Below, one piece after another: positions 14,172 to 24,671 of a stretch of 26,978 nt of DNA. The number at the start of each line of letters is the position of its first letter. The stretch's first letter is position 1. The DNA lies in the IMG/VR virus record IMGVR_UViG_3300032562_000149, positions 1-26,978 of that record; one strand, written 5' to 3'. Under the pieces are notes generated by a model. That model was not told the origin of the DNA. It did no database searches and saw nothing but the letters and a program-made list of their open reading frames with translations. This DNA is from a virus. A program made the position numbers and the translations under genes.

Positions 14172-15149
14172 CTAGATTGTCGCCGCGAGCTGCTGGAACT
14201 CTACTAGCAAAGCGATTTGCGATGACTCGTCCGTATAGTTGATGCCGGTCTGCACGCCGTCCGTGGTCTGCGCGAACTGGAGCGTCTGGGTGGTGCCGCG
14301 CAGCGACGGGCCGACCGACGCCTGTGCCGACCCGCAGATGGCGTGCCTGCCCGAGCCCTGCTGTGCGACGTTGACCGAGGTGAGCGTCTGCTGGAACGCG
14401 AGCGCGGGCGAGGTCACCGATGAGCCCAGCACCGGGTAGAGGAAGCCCCGCGCGTTCCCGTTCCCGGACGAGCTGCTGAAATACACGTCCGAGAGGGTCC
14501 AGGACAGTACTGCCGTGGTGCACCAGGCCGGGATGAACACCTGCCAGGACGCGCCGGGCGGCCAGGCGTGCGGGGTGGTGCTGACCGTCCAGTTGGTGGA
14601 CGGGTTGACGCCGCTCCAGGCGAACGCCTCCATGATGCGCTGCGGCGTGCAAACGTACCGCAGGTCATGGATGTAGCTCTGCTGGACGACTGACGTGCTG
14701 GCCGGCATGTCTACCCGGGCCAGCGGGATAGCCGAGAGCGTCGCGGGCGGCAGTGTTGCCCCGGCCGCGCAGGAGATCACGCGCGGGTAGATGATCTGCC
14801 CGGCGGCCGGGCCGGTCCACGGGCTGCCGCTCCAGGTCGGGTCTTCCGCTCGCGCGATCACCATGTAGGACTGCGCTGACCCGCCGGTCGCGGGTACCGT
14901 GCATGTCGTGTCGTTGCCGACGTTATACCCGTAGTAGCTGCCCTGGTACGAGGTTTCCGTGCCGGCGATGACGACCGCGCCGGTGGTGATGACGATGCCG
15001 CTGGTTGCGGGGCTGTTGGCGTTGACCTGGCAGTCCAGGTGCCCGACGACGCCTTCGCTGCCGATGGTGGCGCTGTTCAGCATGAGGCGGAGGAAGTTGC
15101 CGTTCTCGCTGTTACCATCTACAGCGTATGTGGCAGTCTGGAACGTCAC
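14172..15149 (-). CDS. minor tail / baseplate-periphery protein, 325 aa
   Basis: The gene starts with GTG in a GTGA overlap with the Dit-like gene. The N-terminal third has a pattern seen in many actinophage tail proteins: FLRLMLNSATIGSEGVVGHLD, then SGIVITTGAVVIAGTETSYQG and a QSYMVIARAEDP strand. After the PLARVDMPASTSVVQQSYIHDLRYVC hinge, residues from about 180 form a second beta-sandwich (WPPGASWQVFIPAW, LSWTLSDVYFSSSSGNGNARG). It is plausibly a fibre or peripheral baseplate protein with a tail-binding N-domain and a receptor-facing C-domain. Confidence 0.72.
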   Translation of the reverse strand: MTFQTATYAVDGNSENGNFLRLMLNSATIGSEGVVGHLDCQVNANSPATSGIVITTGAVVIAGTETSYQGSYYGYNVGNDTTCTVPATGGSAQSYMVIARAEDPTWSGSPWTGPAAGQIIYPRVISCAAGATLPPATLSAIPLARVDMPASTSVVQQSYIHDLRYVCTPQRIMEAFAWSGVNPSTNWTVSTTPHAWPPGASWQVFIPAWCTTAVLSWTLSDVYFSSSSGNGNARGFLYPVLGSSVTSPALAFQQTLTSVNVAQQGSGRHAICGSAQASVGPSLRGTTQTLQFAQTTDGVQTGINYTDESSQIALLVEFQQLAATI

Positions 15150-16079
15150 GATGATCCTCCGATGGCCAGGGTCGCGCTATACCAGCTCACGATGCACGTC
15201 GAGCTGCCGGTCGGGTCCTGCCCGCCGAGCCGGACCAGGGTCGCGCCGGGCTGGGCCTGCATCGAGATCAGCGCCGATCCGGTCAGCAGGCCCGCGATGC
15301 CGGTGGTCACTCCGTTGAGCGTGACTCCCCGGTTCCACGGCCTGGTATCGATGACCAGGATGTCGGTGTTCTTCAGGATTCCGTTGTACCCGGTTGATAC
15401 CGGTGTGTTGACATAGGTGAGGGTAGGGTAGCTGATCGGCCCGTGAAACGTGAATACCGGCCAGGTCGGCAGCGAGCCTGTGTTACTGATGGTGCTCTGC
15501 TGGTAGTAGTCGGTTTGCGAAAGCTGGTACGGCGGTGTGAGCGGCGGGGTCAGCGTGCCGAAGTAGCTCGGCACCATGGTCAGGGTGACCGAACTCTGGA
15601 CGTCCTCGTACCAGGTGTTGTCGGCGGCCTGGAACTGGGCGGTGAACGGGACGAGGCCGTTGAATACCTGGCCGTAGCTGGGCATGATCTTCCGGCCGCG
15701 CCCGTAGCAGCGCCGGGTGACGTCCGATCCCTGGTAGTAAGCGCGGAGTACCTGGTAGGAGTTGTCGAACAGGCGGACGGTGGGGTCATTCCACATCGCC
15801 GCGAGCGCGCTGTAGCTGTCCATCGCGGCGGCCCCGCCGCCCGGGTACGTATACGCCTGCCCGGTCTGGGTGACCACCATGCCGGGAAGCGTGTCAACGC
15901 CGAACAGCAGGCCGTCGTGCCCGACGACAGCCTGGTCCTGCACGTTGATGCTTCCGGTGTCGGTCTGGGTGTTGCTGATCTGGATGTTGTTCGCGACGTT
16001 GGGCGGCAGGCCGCCGTAGACGAACGCGTTCGGCGCGTTGTCGTGGCCGACCGAGTACTGGCCGGGCAAGAGCACGGGA

Positions 16080-16087
<8 letters not shown>
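15146..16087 (-). CDS. distal tail (Dit-like) protein
   Basis: The 313-aa protein directly follows the tape measure gene, overlapping it by 8 bases, the normal place for the distal tail protein that caps the tube and starts the baseplate. Supporting sequence: DGLLFGVDTLPGMVV, VRLFDNSYQVLRAYYQGSDVTRRCYGRGRKIMP and GLVPFTAQFQAADNTWYEDV, a pattern typical of Dit/phage tail N-domains. The C-terminal half is a second beta domain (PTWPVFTFHGPISYPTLTYVN), similar to the galectin-like half of Dit. Inference from order and pattern, not from structure. Confidence 0.75.
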
Positions 16088-19319
<3,232 letters not shown>

Positions 19320-19322
19320 GTC

Positions 19323-19787
19323 TCACCGCCCTCTGTCCCAGGCCCGGTCCCGAGAATGCGGGTTAGCTTCCAGTTCCGCCCGCATCTCGCTCAGGTTGAT
19401 AACCTTCACGCCCGCGTCCACGTTCTCCCGCACGGCCGGCCCGCTGGGCATGCCCGGGATCACGTCGCCGCCCGGCTGGCCGTACCCGCCGCTCGCGTCC
19501 GCTTGCATCGCGAACGGGATGTCCTCGTCATCATGCAGTCCCTGGAGGTACGTCTCCTGGACATCCCATGACAGCGCGTCCCATTCGTCTTTGCTGAACC
19601 CGAGCCAGCGCCTGACGGCGTAGACTACCGCGCGGCGGCTGCGGGTGGCAGCGTCAGTACCTGCGCGTTCCCACCGCCGCCGACGACTTCCGGGGACATC
19701 ACCTCTTGCTGGAGCCAGCCGAAGAACACGTTCCGGATACGCGGCGGGAGCTTGAGGATCTGGGCCTTGCTCGGGTGGTCCGAGCAC
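19323..19787 (-). CDS. tail assembly chaperone T extension (-1 frameshift)
   Basis: This frame is -1 relative to chaperone G and overlaps its 3' end, then runs on to the tape measure gene, stopping 3 bases before its GTG. The conserved-looking part starts near the G stop (RRAVVYAVRRWLGFSKDEWDALSWDVQETYLQGLHDDEDIPF), as in many siphovirus G-T pairs. The upstream section is an Arg/Pro-rich shadow of G, so independent initiation is unlikely, and the product is expected to be a G-T fusion made by ribosomal frameshifting between about 19787 and 19625. The fusion helps load tail tube protein onto the tape measure and is absent from the virion. Confidence 0.8.
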   Translation of the reverse strand: MLGPPEQGPDPQAPAAYPERVLRLAPARGDVPGSRRRRWERAGTDAATRSRRAVVYAVRRWLGFSKDEWDALSWDVQETYLQGLHDDEDIPFAMQADASGGYGQPGGDVIPGMPSGPAVRENVDAGVKVINLSEMRAELEANPHSRDRAWDRGR

Positions 19788-20065
19788 AGGCCGGAGTAAA
19801 TCCCGGCTACCCGGTCGGTGATCGCGGCGATGACCTCGAAATCCAGGTCCTCGATGATCCCCATCAGCTCGGTCGGGTCGGAGATCGAGTCAGCGCCCTC
19901 GGGCAGCTTGCCCTTGAAATCGGCCAGCATCGTCTTGATGCCCTGGTAGAACTCCTGGAGCTGCGCGTCGGTAGGCTCCCTGATCGTCCCGGCCGCGCCT
20001 TTGACATGAGGCTCGAACGTGTAATTCAGCGGCTCGACTACAGAACCGGCGTCAAAACCTGCCAT
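19625..20065 (-). CDS. tail assembly chaperone G
   Basis: The 146-aa protein starts at ATG 20065, with AAGGA directly overlapping the preceding stop; the longer open frame upstream is a shadow of the tail tube gene. It begins MAGFDAGSVVEPLNYTF, has helices at about residues 44-60 and 72-95, and includes LKLPPRIRNVFFGWLQQEV, a pattern typical of chaperones encoded between tail tube and tape measure genes. The C-terminus is Gly/Ala-rich and overlaps the T frame. It acts in tail assembly and is probably not part of the mature virion. Confidence 0.82.
   Translation of the reverse strand: MAGFDAGSVVEPLNYTFEPHVKGAAGTIREPTDAQLQEFYQGIKTMLADFKGKLPEGADSISDPTELMGIIEDLDFEVIAAITDRVAGIYSGLCSDHPSKAQILKLPPRIRNVFFGWLQQEVMSPEVVGGGGNAQVLTLPPAAAAR
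19688..19696 (-). promoter_or_regulatory. possible -1 frameshift site
   Basis: Read on the minus strand, 19696-19688 is TCC CCG GAA in the G frame and CCC GGA in the -1 frame. Proline codons stand in both frames, so a P-site slip is possible. No classical X-XXY-YYZ heptamer is present in the overlap (19625-19787). This is the best candidate I could find, not a proven site. Confidence 0.3.
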
Positions 20066-20073
20066 GGGCGTCC

Positions 20074-20697
20074 TTACGAGGTTGCGACTGCCGTGAGGTC
20101 GGTGATCGTCACGGCGCTGAAGTTGCTGATCGAGGATAGCGTGAGCGGGTAGAGCCGCTGCTGCGCGGCGCGCCGGAACGCGGTCTGGACCTGGCCGGCC
20201 GACACCGCGACCGGGATGTAGAGCACGCGTGCGTAGCCGAGCTGGTTCTTGCCGACGATCGCGCAGCTGACGGTCTGGAAGTTGGTCGAGAGCGTCAGGA
20301 CCGACTTGCCGGGCTGCCCCGCGCCGGGTGCGGTGACCGCGATCGAGCCGCCGTTGCCCCAGGACATGTTGATGTTCGAGATCGTTTCCTCGGACAGGTT
20401 GGTGGTGATCTGGAGATCGGCCGTGCTGATGGCCACGCCTACCGGCGTGGGCTGTTCCTCGATGGTGATGTTCTGGACGGTCGGGTTGAACGTCATCGTG
20501 ACGCCCGCCTCGGTGGACCCGACGTAGGTCCAGCCAGCCGTCAGCCACGATGTGCCCACGCCGAGGTTCTGGTCGATCGGCACGGTCGCGCCGACCCCGG
20601 CCGAAGGGTTGTTCTGGACGAAGAAGACGCCGATCCCGTACAGCACGTTGGTCGTGGTGTAGTTAGGCGGCGAGTAGACCAGCGGTGCACCGGACAC
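20074..20697 (-). CDS. major tail tube protein
   Basis: The 207-aa protein starts at GTG 20697 with AAGGA about 8 bases upstream. Position immediately before the chaperone pair and tape measure gene is diagnostic for the tail tube subunit. The sequence fits: GWTYVGSTEAGVTMTFNPTVQNITIEEQPTPVG followed by a long beta region (VAISTADLQITTNLSEETISNINM) and a final LGYARVLYIPVAV strand, the pattern of gpV-like tube proteins in actinophages. It polymerises as hexamer rings around the tape measure. There is no C-terminal Ig-like extension. Confidence 0.85.
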   Translation of the reverse strand: MSGAPLVYSPPNYTTTNVLYGIGVFFVQNNPSAGVGATVPIDQNLGVGTSWLTAGWTYVGSTEAGVTMTFNPTVQNITIEEQPTPVGVAISTADLQITTNLSEETISNINMSWGNGGSIAVTAPGAGQPGKSVLTLSTNFQTVSCAIVGKNQLGYARVLYIPVAVSAGQVQTAFRRAAQQRLYPLTLSSISNFSAVTITDLTAVATS

Positions 20698-20700
20698 GGC

Positions 20701-21027
20701 TTATCCTTCCGGGGTCAGCGTGACGCCCGCCTCGATAGCGGACTGCATCACGGCGGGGACCATGCCCTCAGGCACGGGGCTGAACTCGGTGCCGATGTGC
20801 GCGGCACCGAAATGGAACTCCGAATGCGGCGGCTCGACCTTGATCCGCACCGTGCCGGGCGGCGCGGGCACAGAGGCGTCAAGTTTGTCGGCCTCGGCAC
20901 GCAGCGCGAGTGCCCTGGCTGCCGGGTCGTCCGGCTGCTCGACGGCTGGCAGTTTCTGCGCCTGCGCTTGCTGGCTTACTGCCTTGGCAGCCGCGTCCGG
21001 ACTGCTCCCTGATGGCTGCTCGGTCAT
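20701..21027 (-). CDS. small acidic protein before the tail tube gene
   Basis: The 108-aa protein is disordered and Ala/Gln/Pro-rich over residues 1-60. It then has a folded C-terminal piece (TVRIKVEPPHSEFHFGAAHIGTEFSPVPEGMVPAVMQSAIEAGVTLTPEG). The EPPHSEF segment and the helix ending in AGV resemble small proteins that sit between connector and tail tube genes in other actinophages; their role is unknown to me. GAGAGGATCGAGGAC precedes the ATG, giving a good binding site. The stop lies 3 bases before the tail tube GTG. Confidence 0.65.
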   Translation of the reverse strand: MTEQPSGSSPDAAAKAVSQQAQAQKLPAVEQPDDPAARALALRAEADKLDASVPAPPGTVRIKVEPPHSEFHFGAAHIGTEFSPVPEGMVPAVMQSAIEAGVTLTPEG

Positions 21028-21049
21028 GTCCTCGATCCTCTCACGTCAC

Positions 21050-21547
21050 TTACGGCAAGGCGGGAATCAGCTCATAGAGCCGTAGTGCGAAGTTCGTCAG
21101 CGTGCCGCTGAAGTCCACGCAGGTGTACCCGACTCCGGACGGCGTACTGGCGCTGATCTGGCCGCCTGGCGCGCTGCTGAACTGCGTGCCGTCTGTCTGG
21201 GTGAACTGCTGGACCGACCACGGGCCTAGCCAGCCGTACTGCGCTGTTGCCGGGATGGTGACCGGGTACGCGGTGTATGGCTGGGCAAGGCCGCCTGCCT
21301 TCTGCCCGATCAGCGGGTACGCGGTGATTGCCTCGGACGCCGGGTTGTAGTACCAGAGGTACATGTATCCGTTGTTGATGAACTCGACCCCGGCATAAGG
21401 ACCGGATGCCCAGGTCGTGGCGAAAGACGAGCCGCCTGTGCCGGCTACGTCGATGCCGCCTGACGGTGCCGTGGGGAATATGCCTCCGGCTGTGGCCAGT
21501 GCTGACACGTTCATCGCTACCGGGTTGATGAGAGCCCGCGTGGCCAT
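21050..21547 (-). CDS. unknown beta-rich structural protein, 165 aa
   Basis: The protein opens with a short segment (MATRALINPVAMNVSALATAGG) and then has strand-rich sequence with many aromatic residues (GVEFINNGYMYLWYYNPASE, YTAYPVTIPATAQYGWLGPWSVQQF, VDFSGTLTNFALRLYELIPALP). The binding site is AGGAGG and the start overlaps the tail terminator stop by one base. The composition and position between terminator and tail tube suggest a virion component, perhaps a decoration or neck-associated protein. I do not recognise the family. Confidence 0.62.
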   Translation of the reverse strand: MATRALINPVAMNVSALATAGGIFPTAPSGGIDVAGTGGSSFATTWASGPYAGVEFINNGYMYLWYYNPASEAITAYPLIGQKAGGLAQPYTAYPVTIPATAQYGWLGPWSVQQFTQTDGTQFSSAPGGQISASTPSGVGYTCVDFSGTLTNFALRLYELIPALP

Positions 21548-21978
21548 CAGCCGCCTCCTGTAATGATCAGGTACGTGCAGGTGTACTCGAACCTGCGGTC
21601 TTGTGGGTTGAGCGGCATCGGGACCGGCGGGCTGCCCATCCGGGCCAGGTTGATCACCGGCACGCCGTTCACCGTGACGGGATAGGAGCCGTTCAGCACC
21701 GTGACGTCGAACAGCTGGGCGGCCAGCTCAGGCGCGAGCGGGTCATCGTCCGGGCCGCGCACCCGGGCCTGGAATGACCAGCAGTCCGCCCCGGCTTCCT
21801 CGGTGACGTAGCCTGGCCCGCCGCCGGGAGTGATGTGCACGGCCCGGTCCGGCGCGGACAGGATCTCGGGTCCGGGAATGAGCAGGTACCCGGTTTCAGG
21901 GATGTTCTGCCAGCCGAGCGCGACCATCAGGTTGATGATCAGCTGCGTGCGGGCGATCGCGGGCACCGGGTGCGTCAT
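21547..21978 (-). CDS. tail terminator / minor capsid-like protein
   Basis: The 143-aa protein is coupled by ATGA to the connector before it. An N-terminal helix pair (RTQLIINLMVALGW), a central strand (WSFQARVRGPDDDPLAPELAAQLFDVTVLNG) and a C-terminal strand (PQDRRFEYTCTYLII) form the alpha-beta layout of gpU-like tail terminators and the similar neck proteins of siphoviruses. It would cap the tail tube and join it to the head. The call rests mainly on gene order, with moderate support from the sequence pattern. Confidence 0.62.
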   Translation of the reverse strand: MTHPVPAIARTQLIINLMVALGWQNIPETGYLLIPGPEILSAPDRAVHITPGGGPGYVTEEAGADCWSFQARVRGPDDDPLAPELAAQLFDVTVLNGSYPVTVNGVPVINLARMGSPPVPMPLNPQDRRFEYTCTYLIITGGG

Positions 21979-22502
21979 AGCCTGCCCCGCAGCGCGTGAG
22001 GTTCATTCCTGCCGGGGATGACGTGAACCTTGCCGTTCTTCATGAAGTAGACCGTGAGCCCGGCTGCCAGCCGCATCCGGAGCAGGGCGCGGCTCTTGAT
22101 CTTCAGCTCGTACTCGCTGATCCGGCCGACTTTCGGCGGCCGGTCGAACACCTGGTCACCGCCGGCCGTCACCGAGGGGTGCCCGGATCCCATCAGGTCG
22201 CCCCATTCGCGCGGCGCGTGTATCTCAACCTGGTCACTCAGGTCTTCGGCCGCGCGCTTGAGCGCGGGCACGCCGCCGTCATCGAGCACGGTCCGGGCAT
22301 AGTCGTCCAGGTACCGGCCGTGCCGCTCCATCAGCGGCGTCTCCAGGTACTTGGCGTGGCCGCCGCGCGGGTGATGAAACTCAAGATGCTCGTGCTGGTA
22401 GTGCGCGTACACCTGGTCCACGACCACGGACATGCCGAGGGTCTCCGGCGCGTGCACCATGCGCCGGAGGTCCTGCATCCTGTCCGCGAACGTGGCTGTC
22501 AT
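21975..22502 (-). CDS. head-tail connector, HK97 gp10-like
   Basis: The 175-aa protein overlaps both neighbours by four bases (ATGA). Helical N-terminal half: RMQDLRRMVHAPETLGMSVVVDQVYAHYQHEHLEF, then LETPLMERHGRYLDDYARTVLDDGG. The middle segment QVEIHAPREWGDLMGSGHPSVTAGG resembles the HK97 gp10-like head-tail joining proteins (loop with PREWGDL, then strands). The remainder is basic (KIKSRALLRMRLAAGLTVYFMKNGKVHVIPG). It would sit at the neck between adaptor and tail terminator. Confidence 0.65.
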   Translation of the reverse strand: MTATFADRMQDLRRMVHAPETLGMSVVVDQVYAHYQHEHLEFHHPRGGHAKYLETPLMERHGRYLDDYARTVLDDGGVPALKRAAEDLSDQVEIHAPREWGDLMGSGHPSVTAGGDQVFDRPPKVGRISEYELKIKSRALLRMRLAAGLTVYFMKNGKVHVIPGRNEPHALRGRL

Positions 22503-23068
22503 CCCTGGTATGTCGCCCCTCCGTTGTCCAGCCCGAGACCGGCGGCATGCGGGGACCAGCCGAACGGGTCATCCGACGTCAGCGCGCCGGTGAGCGGGTC
22601 GATCCGGGTGTTGCTGTCCTGGTGCGTGAAGATCCTCGGGATCAGGTTGATGACCTCGCCGATCTCGCTGTTGACGCCGCCGGCCGCTGCCGGGTCGAGA
22701 CGCAGCACGCCGTCACGGGCGTCGTTGAGCATCTGCTGGGCGTTCTGGTATGCCAGGTACGCCGGGTGATCGGAAGGTATCGCCTTGCCCTTGAGGTACG
22801 TGCGCCAGGCGAAGAACGCCGCGAGGTCGAGCGTGAGGTCGTGAAAGATGCTCGGCGGGGTGGCGCTGGCGTTGCTGTCGTCCTGGATCGAGCCGAAGTA
22901 CACGCTGACCCGGTTGGACGCGGACGTGAGCGCGAGGATGAGCTGGGCCTGGCTCAGTGTCGCGGGCGTGCCGGTCCCGCCGTCCGTCCCGGCCAGCACG
23001 TTGATCAGGTCGGTCACGCTGGCGTACAGGACCGGGTTCGGGAGCACCGGGTAGACGGGCGTGGTCAC
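22499..23068 (-). CDS. head-tail adaptor/connector, 189 aa
   Basis: The gene starts with GTG in a GTGA overlap with the small membrane-protein gene and ends in an ATGA overlap. The protein is helical through the middle (SQAQLILALTSASNRVSVYFG, then FHDLTLDLAAFFAWRTYLKGKAIPSDHPAYLAYQNAQQMLNDARDGVLRLDP). That is the pattern of phage adaptor proteins of the gp6/DUF1320 type, which bind under the portal. The C-terminal region is polar and probably flexible (DSNTRIDPLTGALTSDDPFGW). Confidence 0.7.
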   Translation of the reverse strand: MTTPVYPVLPNPVLYASVTDLINVLAGTDGGTGTPATLSQAQLILALTSASNRVSVYFGSIQDDSNASATPPSIFHDLTLDLAAFFAWRTYLKGKAIPSDHPAYLAYQNAQQMLNDARDGVLRLDPAAAGGVNSEIGEVINLIPRIFTHQDSNTRIDPLTGALTSDDPFGWSPHAAGLGLDNGGATYQG

Positions 23069-23256
23069 GGCACCGCTCCCGCCAGCACCCAGGCCGCGAA
23101 ACCGCCGAACGCCCAGGCCAGCGGCATCTGGCCGGTGAAGACACCATCTTCAGCCAGCGCGGCGACCACGAAGCAGATGCACCCGGCGACGAGCAGGACA
23201 CGGACAAGCCACCACGCGCCCGTGTGCTGGACCGGCTGTCCTGGCTGCGTGCTCAT
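23065..23256 (-). CDS. small membrane protein within the connector genes
   Basis: This 63-aa protein has two predicted membrane helices, about residues 14-34 (AWWLVRVLLVAGCICFVVAAL) and 44-62 (MPLAWAFGGFAAWVLAGAV), joined by an EDGVFTGQ turn. It overlaps the upstream gene (ATGA) and the downstream gene (GTGA), so it is translated as part of the head-tail block although membrane proteins are not structural connectors. Possible roles are holin, superinfection exclusion, or late membrane effector; none is shown by the sequence. Confidence 0.68.
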   Translation of the reverse strand: MSTQPGQPVQHTGAWWLVRVLLVAGCICFVVAALAEDGVFTGQMPLAWAFGGFAAWVLAGAVP

Positions 23257-23552
23257 TGCGGGTACGCGAAGGGCATGCCGGCCCCGGTCGGGTTGCCGCC
23301 GTTGATGCCGGTGTTCTCGTAGGTGGCCGGTCCCATCGCGACGCCGCCGAGCGAGTCCTGGGTCTGCTGGCTGGTCAGCGGGGTGACATGGCTGGACAAC
23401 GTTCCTGACGAGGAACCGAAAACAGTAGCCGGTGCGTTGGCCAGTGCTGACCCGGCTGGCATGTCGATGATGGTGCCGCGCATGATGCGCTGGCTCACGC
23501 CGTCATAGGTGATAGCGATATCCGTGTTCACGAGCTGCGGGTTGGCTGCCAT
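23253..23552 (-). CDS. small head-region protein, 99 aa
   Basis: AGGAGG lies about 7 bases before the ATG, and the stop overlaps the next start. The first half (NTDIAITYDGVSQRIMRGTIIDMPAGSALANA) is similar in order to the neighbouring 62-aa protein at 23562-23750 (CTVRGQFVRAGTVVDLDPAGELAAEYG), so the two are probably diverged tandem copies of a small beta unit. The second half is Ser/Thr/Gly-rich and probably flexible. Small proteins of this type lie between capsid and connector genes in other actinophages; the role is not known to me. Confidence 0.65.
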   Translation of the reverse strand: MAANPQLVNTDIAITYDGVSQRIMRGTIIDMPAGSALANAPATVFGSSSGTLSSHVTPLTSQQTQDSLGGVAMGPATYENTGINGGNPTGAGMPFAYPQ

Positions 23553-23561
23553 CTGAGCCTC

Positions 23562-23750
23562 CTAGTTCCCGGTTTCCGCATGGTCTGCATCATCGCCGGT
23601 CTCGCTGGCGGGCAGGGGTGCCAGGTTCCCCGGCCCGCCGTACTCTGCCGCCAGTTCCCCGGCCGGGTCCAGGTCCACGACGGTGCCCGCACGGACGAAC
23701 TGACCGCGAACGGTGCAGGCCGCCTGGACGACGTACGGGCCGATTGCCAT
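23562..23750 (-). CDS. small head-region protein, 62 aa
   Basis: The frame is open for 243 codons, but most of it is an Arg-rich shadow of the upstream gene. The start at ATG 23750, two bases after the preceding stop, gives a sensible 62-aa product: a short beta unit (VQAACTVRGQFVRAGTVVDLDPAGEL) plus an acidic tail (ETGDDADHAETGN). It shares the RAGT(V/I)(V/I)D...PAG pattern with the next gene. It has no transmembrane segment or metal site. Confidence 0.65.
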   Translation of the reverse strand: MAIGPYVVQAACTVRGQFVRAGTVVDLDPAGELAAEYGGPGNLAPLPASETGDDADHAETGN

Positions 23751-23752
23751 GT

Positions 23753-24355
23753 CTAGTTGGATACCCCCGTGGCAAGACCGGTTTGCGCGAGAGTGGCGTG
23801 CTGCGCGTAAGGCAGCACGGTGTACGGGTTGTAACCGGCGGCTTCCGCCAGGGCGTTGTTGCCGTAGAAGCCAGGGTCGTAGCTCTCGTTCAGCGGGTTG
23901 GTCCAGGTCCAGGTCGGCGCGCTGCTGTAGATCAGCGTGACCGAGCCGGTCGGCGGGAGCGGCACGCTGTACGGCGACGCGACCGGGCTTCCGGAGATGC
24001 CGGCCAGCAGGCTGGTCCAGGTCCAGGACGTGGGCACGACGGAGTACGTCAGCGCGATGGTGCCGCCGCCGGGGACGACGGCGGTAACGCCGGTCGCGGT
24101 GAACTGGGTGACGCCGTTGACCGCGACCACGGTCACGGTGCCGCCGGTGATCGCTACCGCGACCGGGTTGGTGCTGGAGTTGGTGGCCGTCACGGTACTG
24201 GCCGGGATAGCGGGCGTGAGAGCGGAGGCCAGCGAGGGCGACGTCACGAGGATGCCCTGCACGGTGCCGCCGGTCACGGTCGCGACTGCCCACTGGCCGG
24301 TCTGGTTGAGCTGGGCCACGCCGGTAGCCGGGACAGCTGGCGTAGGTACGGTCAT
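23753..24355 (-). CDS. head-fibre-like structural protein with duplicated WTWT segment
   Basis: I start this 200-aa protein at ATG 24355, with GGAGAGAAG just upstream; the longer frame begins 11 codons earlier in the stop region of the previous gene. The N-terminal half has Val/Thr/Gly strands (TVQGILVTSP, VTATNSSTNPVAVAITGG, VTVVAVNG). Residues about 98-120 (TIALTYSVVPTSWTWTSLL) and 138-157 (SVTLIYSSAPTWTWTNPL) are a clear internal duplication. Similar VPAGGTI.LTYS..PTWTW strands are found in head-fibre or decoration-type proteins of actinophages. Position shortly downstream of the capsid gene supports a head-surface protein. Confidence 0.65.
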   Translation of the reverse strand: MTVPTPAVPATGVAQLNQTGQWAVATVTGGTVQGILVTSPSLASALTPAIPASTVTATNSSTNPVAVAITGGTVTVVAVNGVTQFTATGVTAVVPGGGTIALTYSVVPTSWTWTSLLAGISGSPVASPYSVPLPPTGSVTLIYSSAPTWTWTNPLNESYDPGFYGNNALAEAAGYNPYTVLPYAQHATLAQTGLATGVSN

Positions 24356-24368
24356 CGCTTCTCTCCGA

Positions 24369-24671
24369 TCAATTTGAAAGAGCTGCATGGCCCACGTCGT
24401 CGGAACCGTCTACGAACGCACGCAGGTTGCTCGCGCCGATCGCCTGGTACAGGAGCTGCGGTCCGTTGCTGCCTGCGGTGGAGTCGGCGTATATGACTGT
24501 GCCGGCCAGGAATGTCTGCGGGACGTTCGACCACACGCCAGCCGCCGCCGTGATCGCTGTGCTCCCGTACCCGGCCGCACCGCCGGTTCCCGGCTCGCCG
24601 GCCGCGACGGCGGCGGGCAACCCAGGCGGGAGCGTAATGGTAGCAGTGAGGACGAACCGGCTGAGTGCCAT
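24369..24671 (-). CDS. small unknown head-region protein, 100 aa
   Basis: The start overlaps the previous stop by one base (TGATG). The protein has strand-like ends (RFVLTATITLPPG; TFLAGTVIYADSTAGS; PQLLYQAIGASNLRAFVDG) around a Gly/Ala-rich linker (AAVAAGEPGTGGAAGYG). There is no recognisable domain. The binding site is a weak G-run, so expression is probably coupled to the zinc-ribbon gene. Likely a minor capsid-associated protein by position only. Confidence 0.6.
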   Translation of the reverse strand: MALSRFVLTATITLPPGLPAAVAAGEPGTGGAAGYGSTAITAAAGVWSNVPQTFLAGTVIYADSTAGSNGPQLLYQAIGASNLRAFVDGSDDVGHAALSN

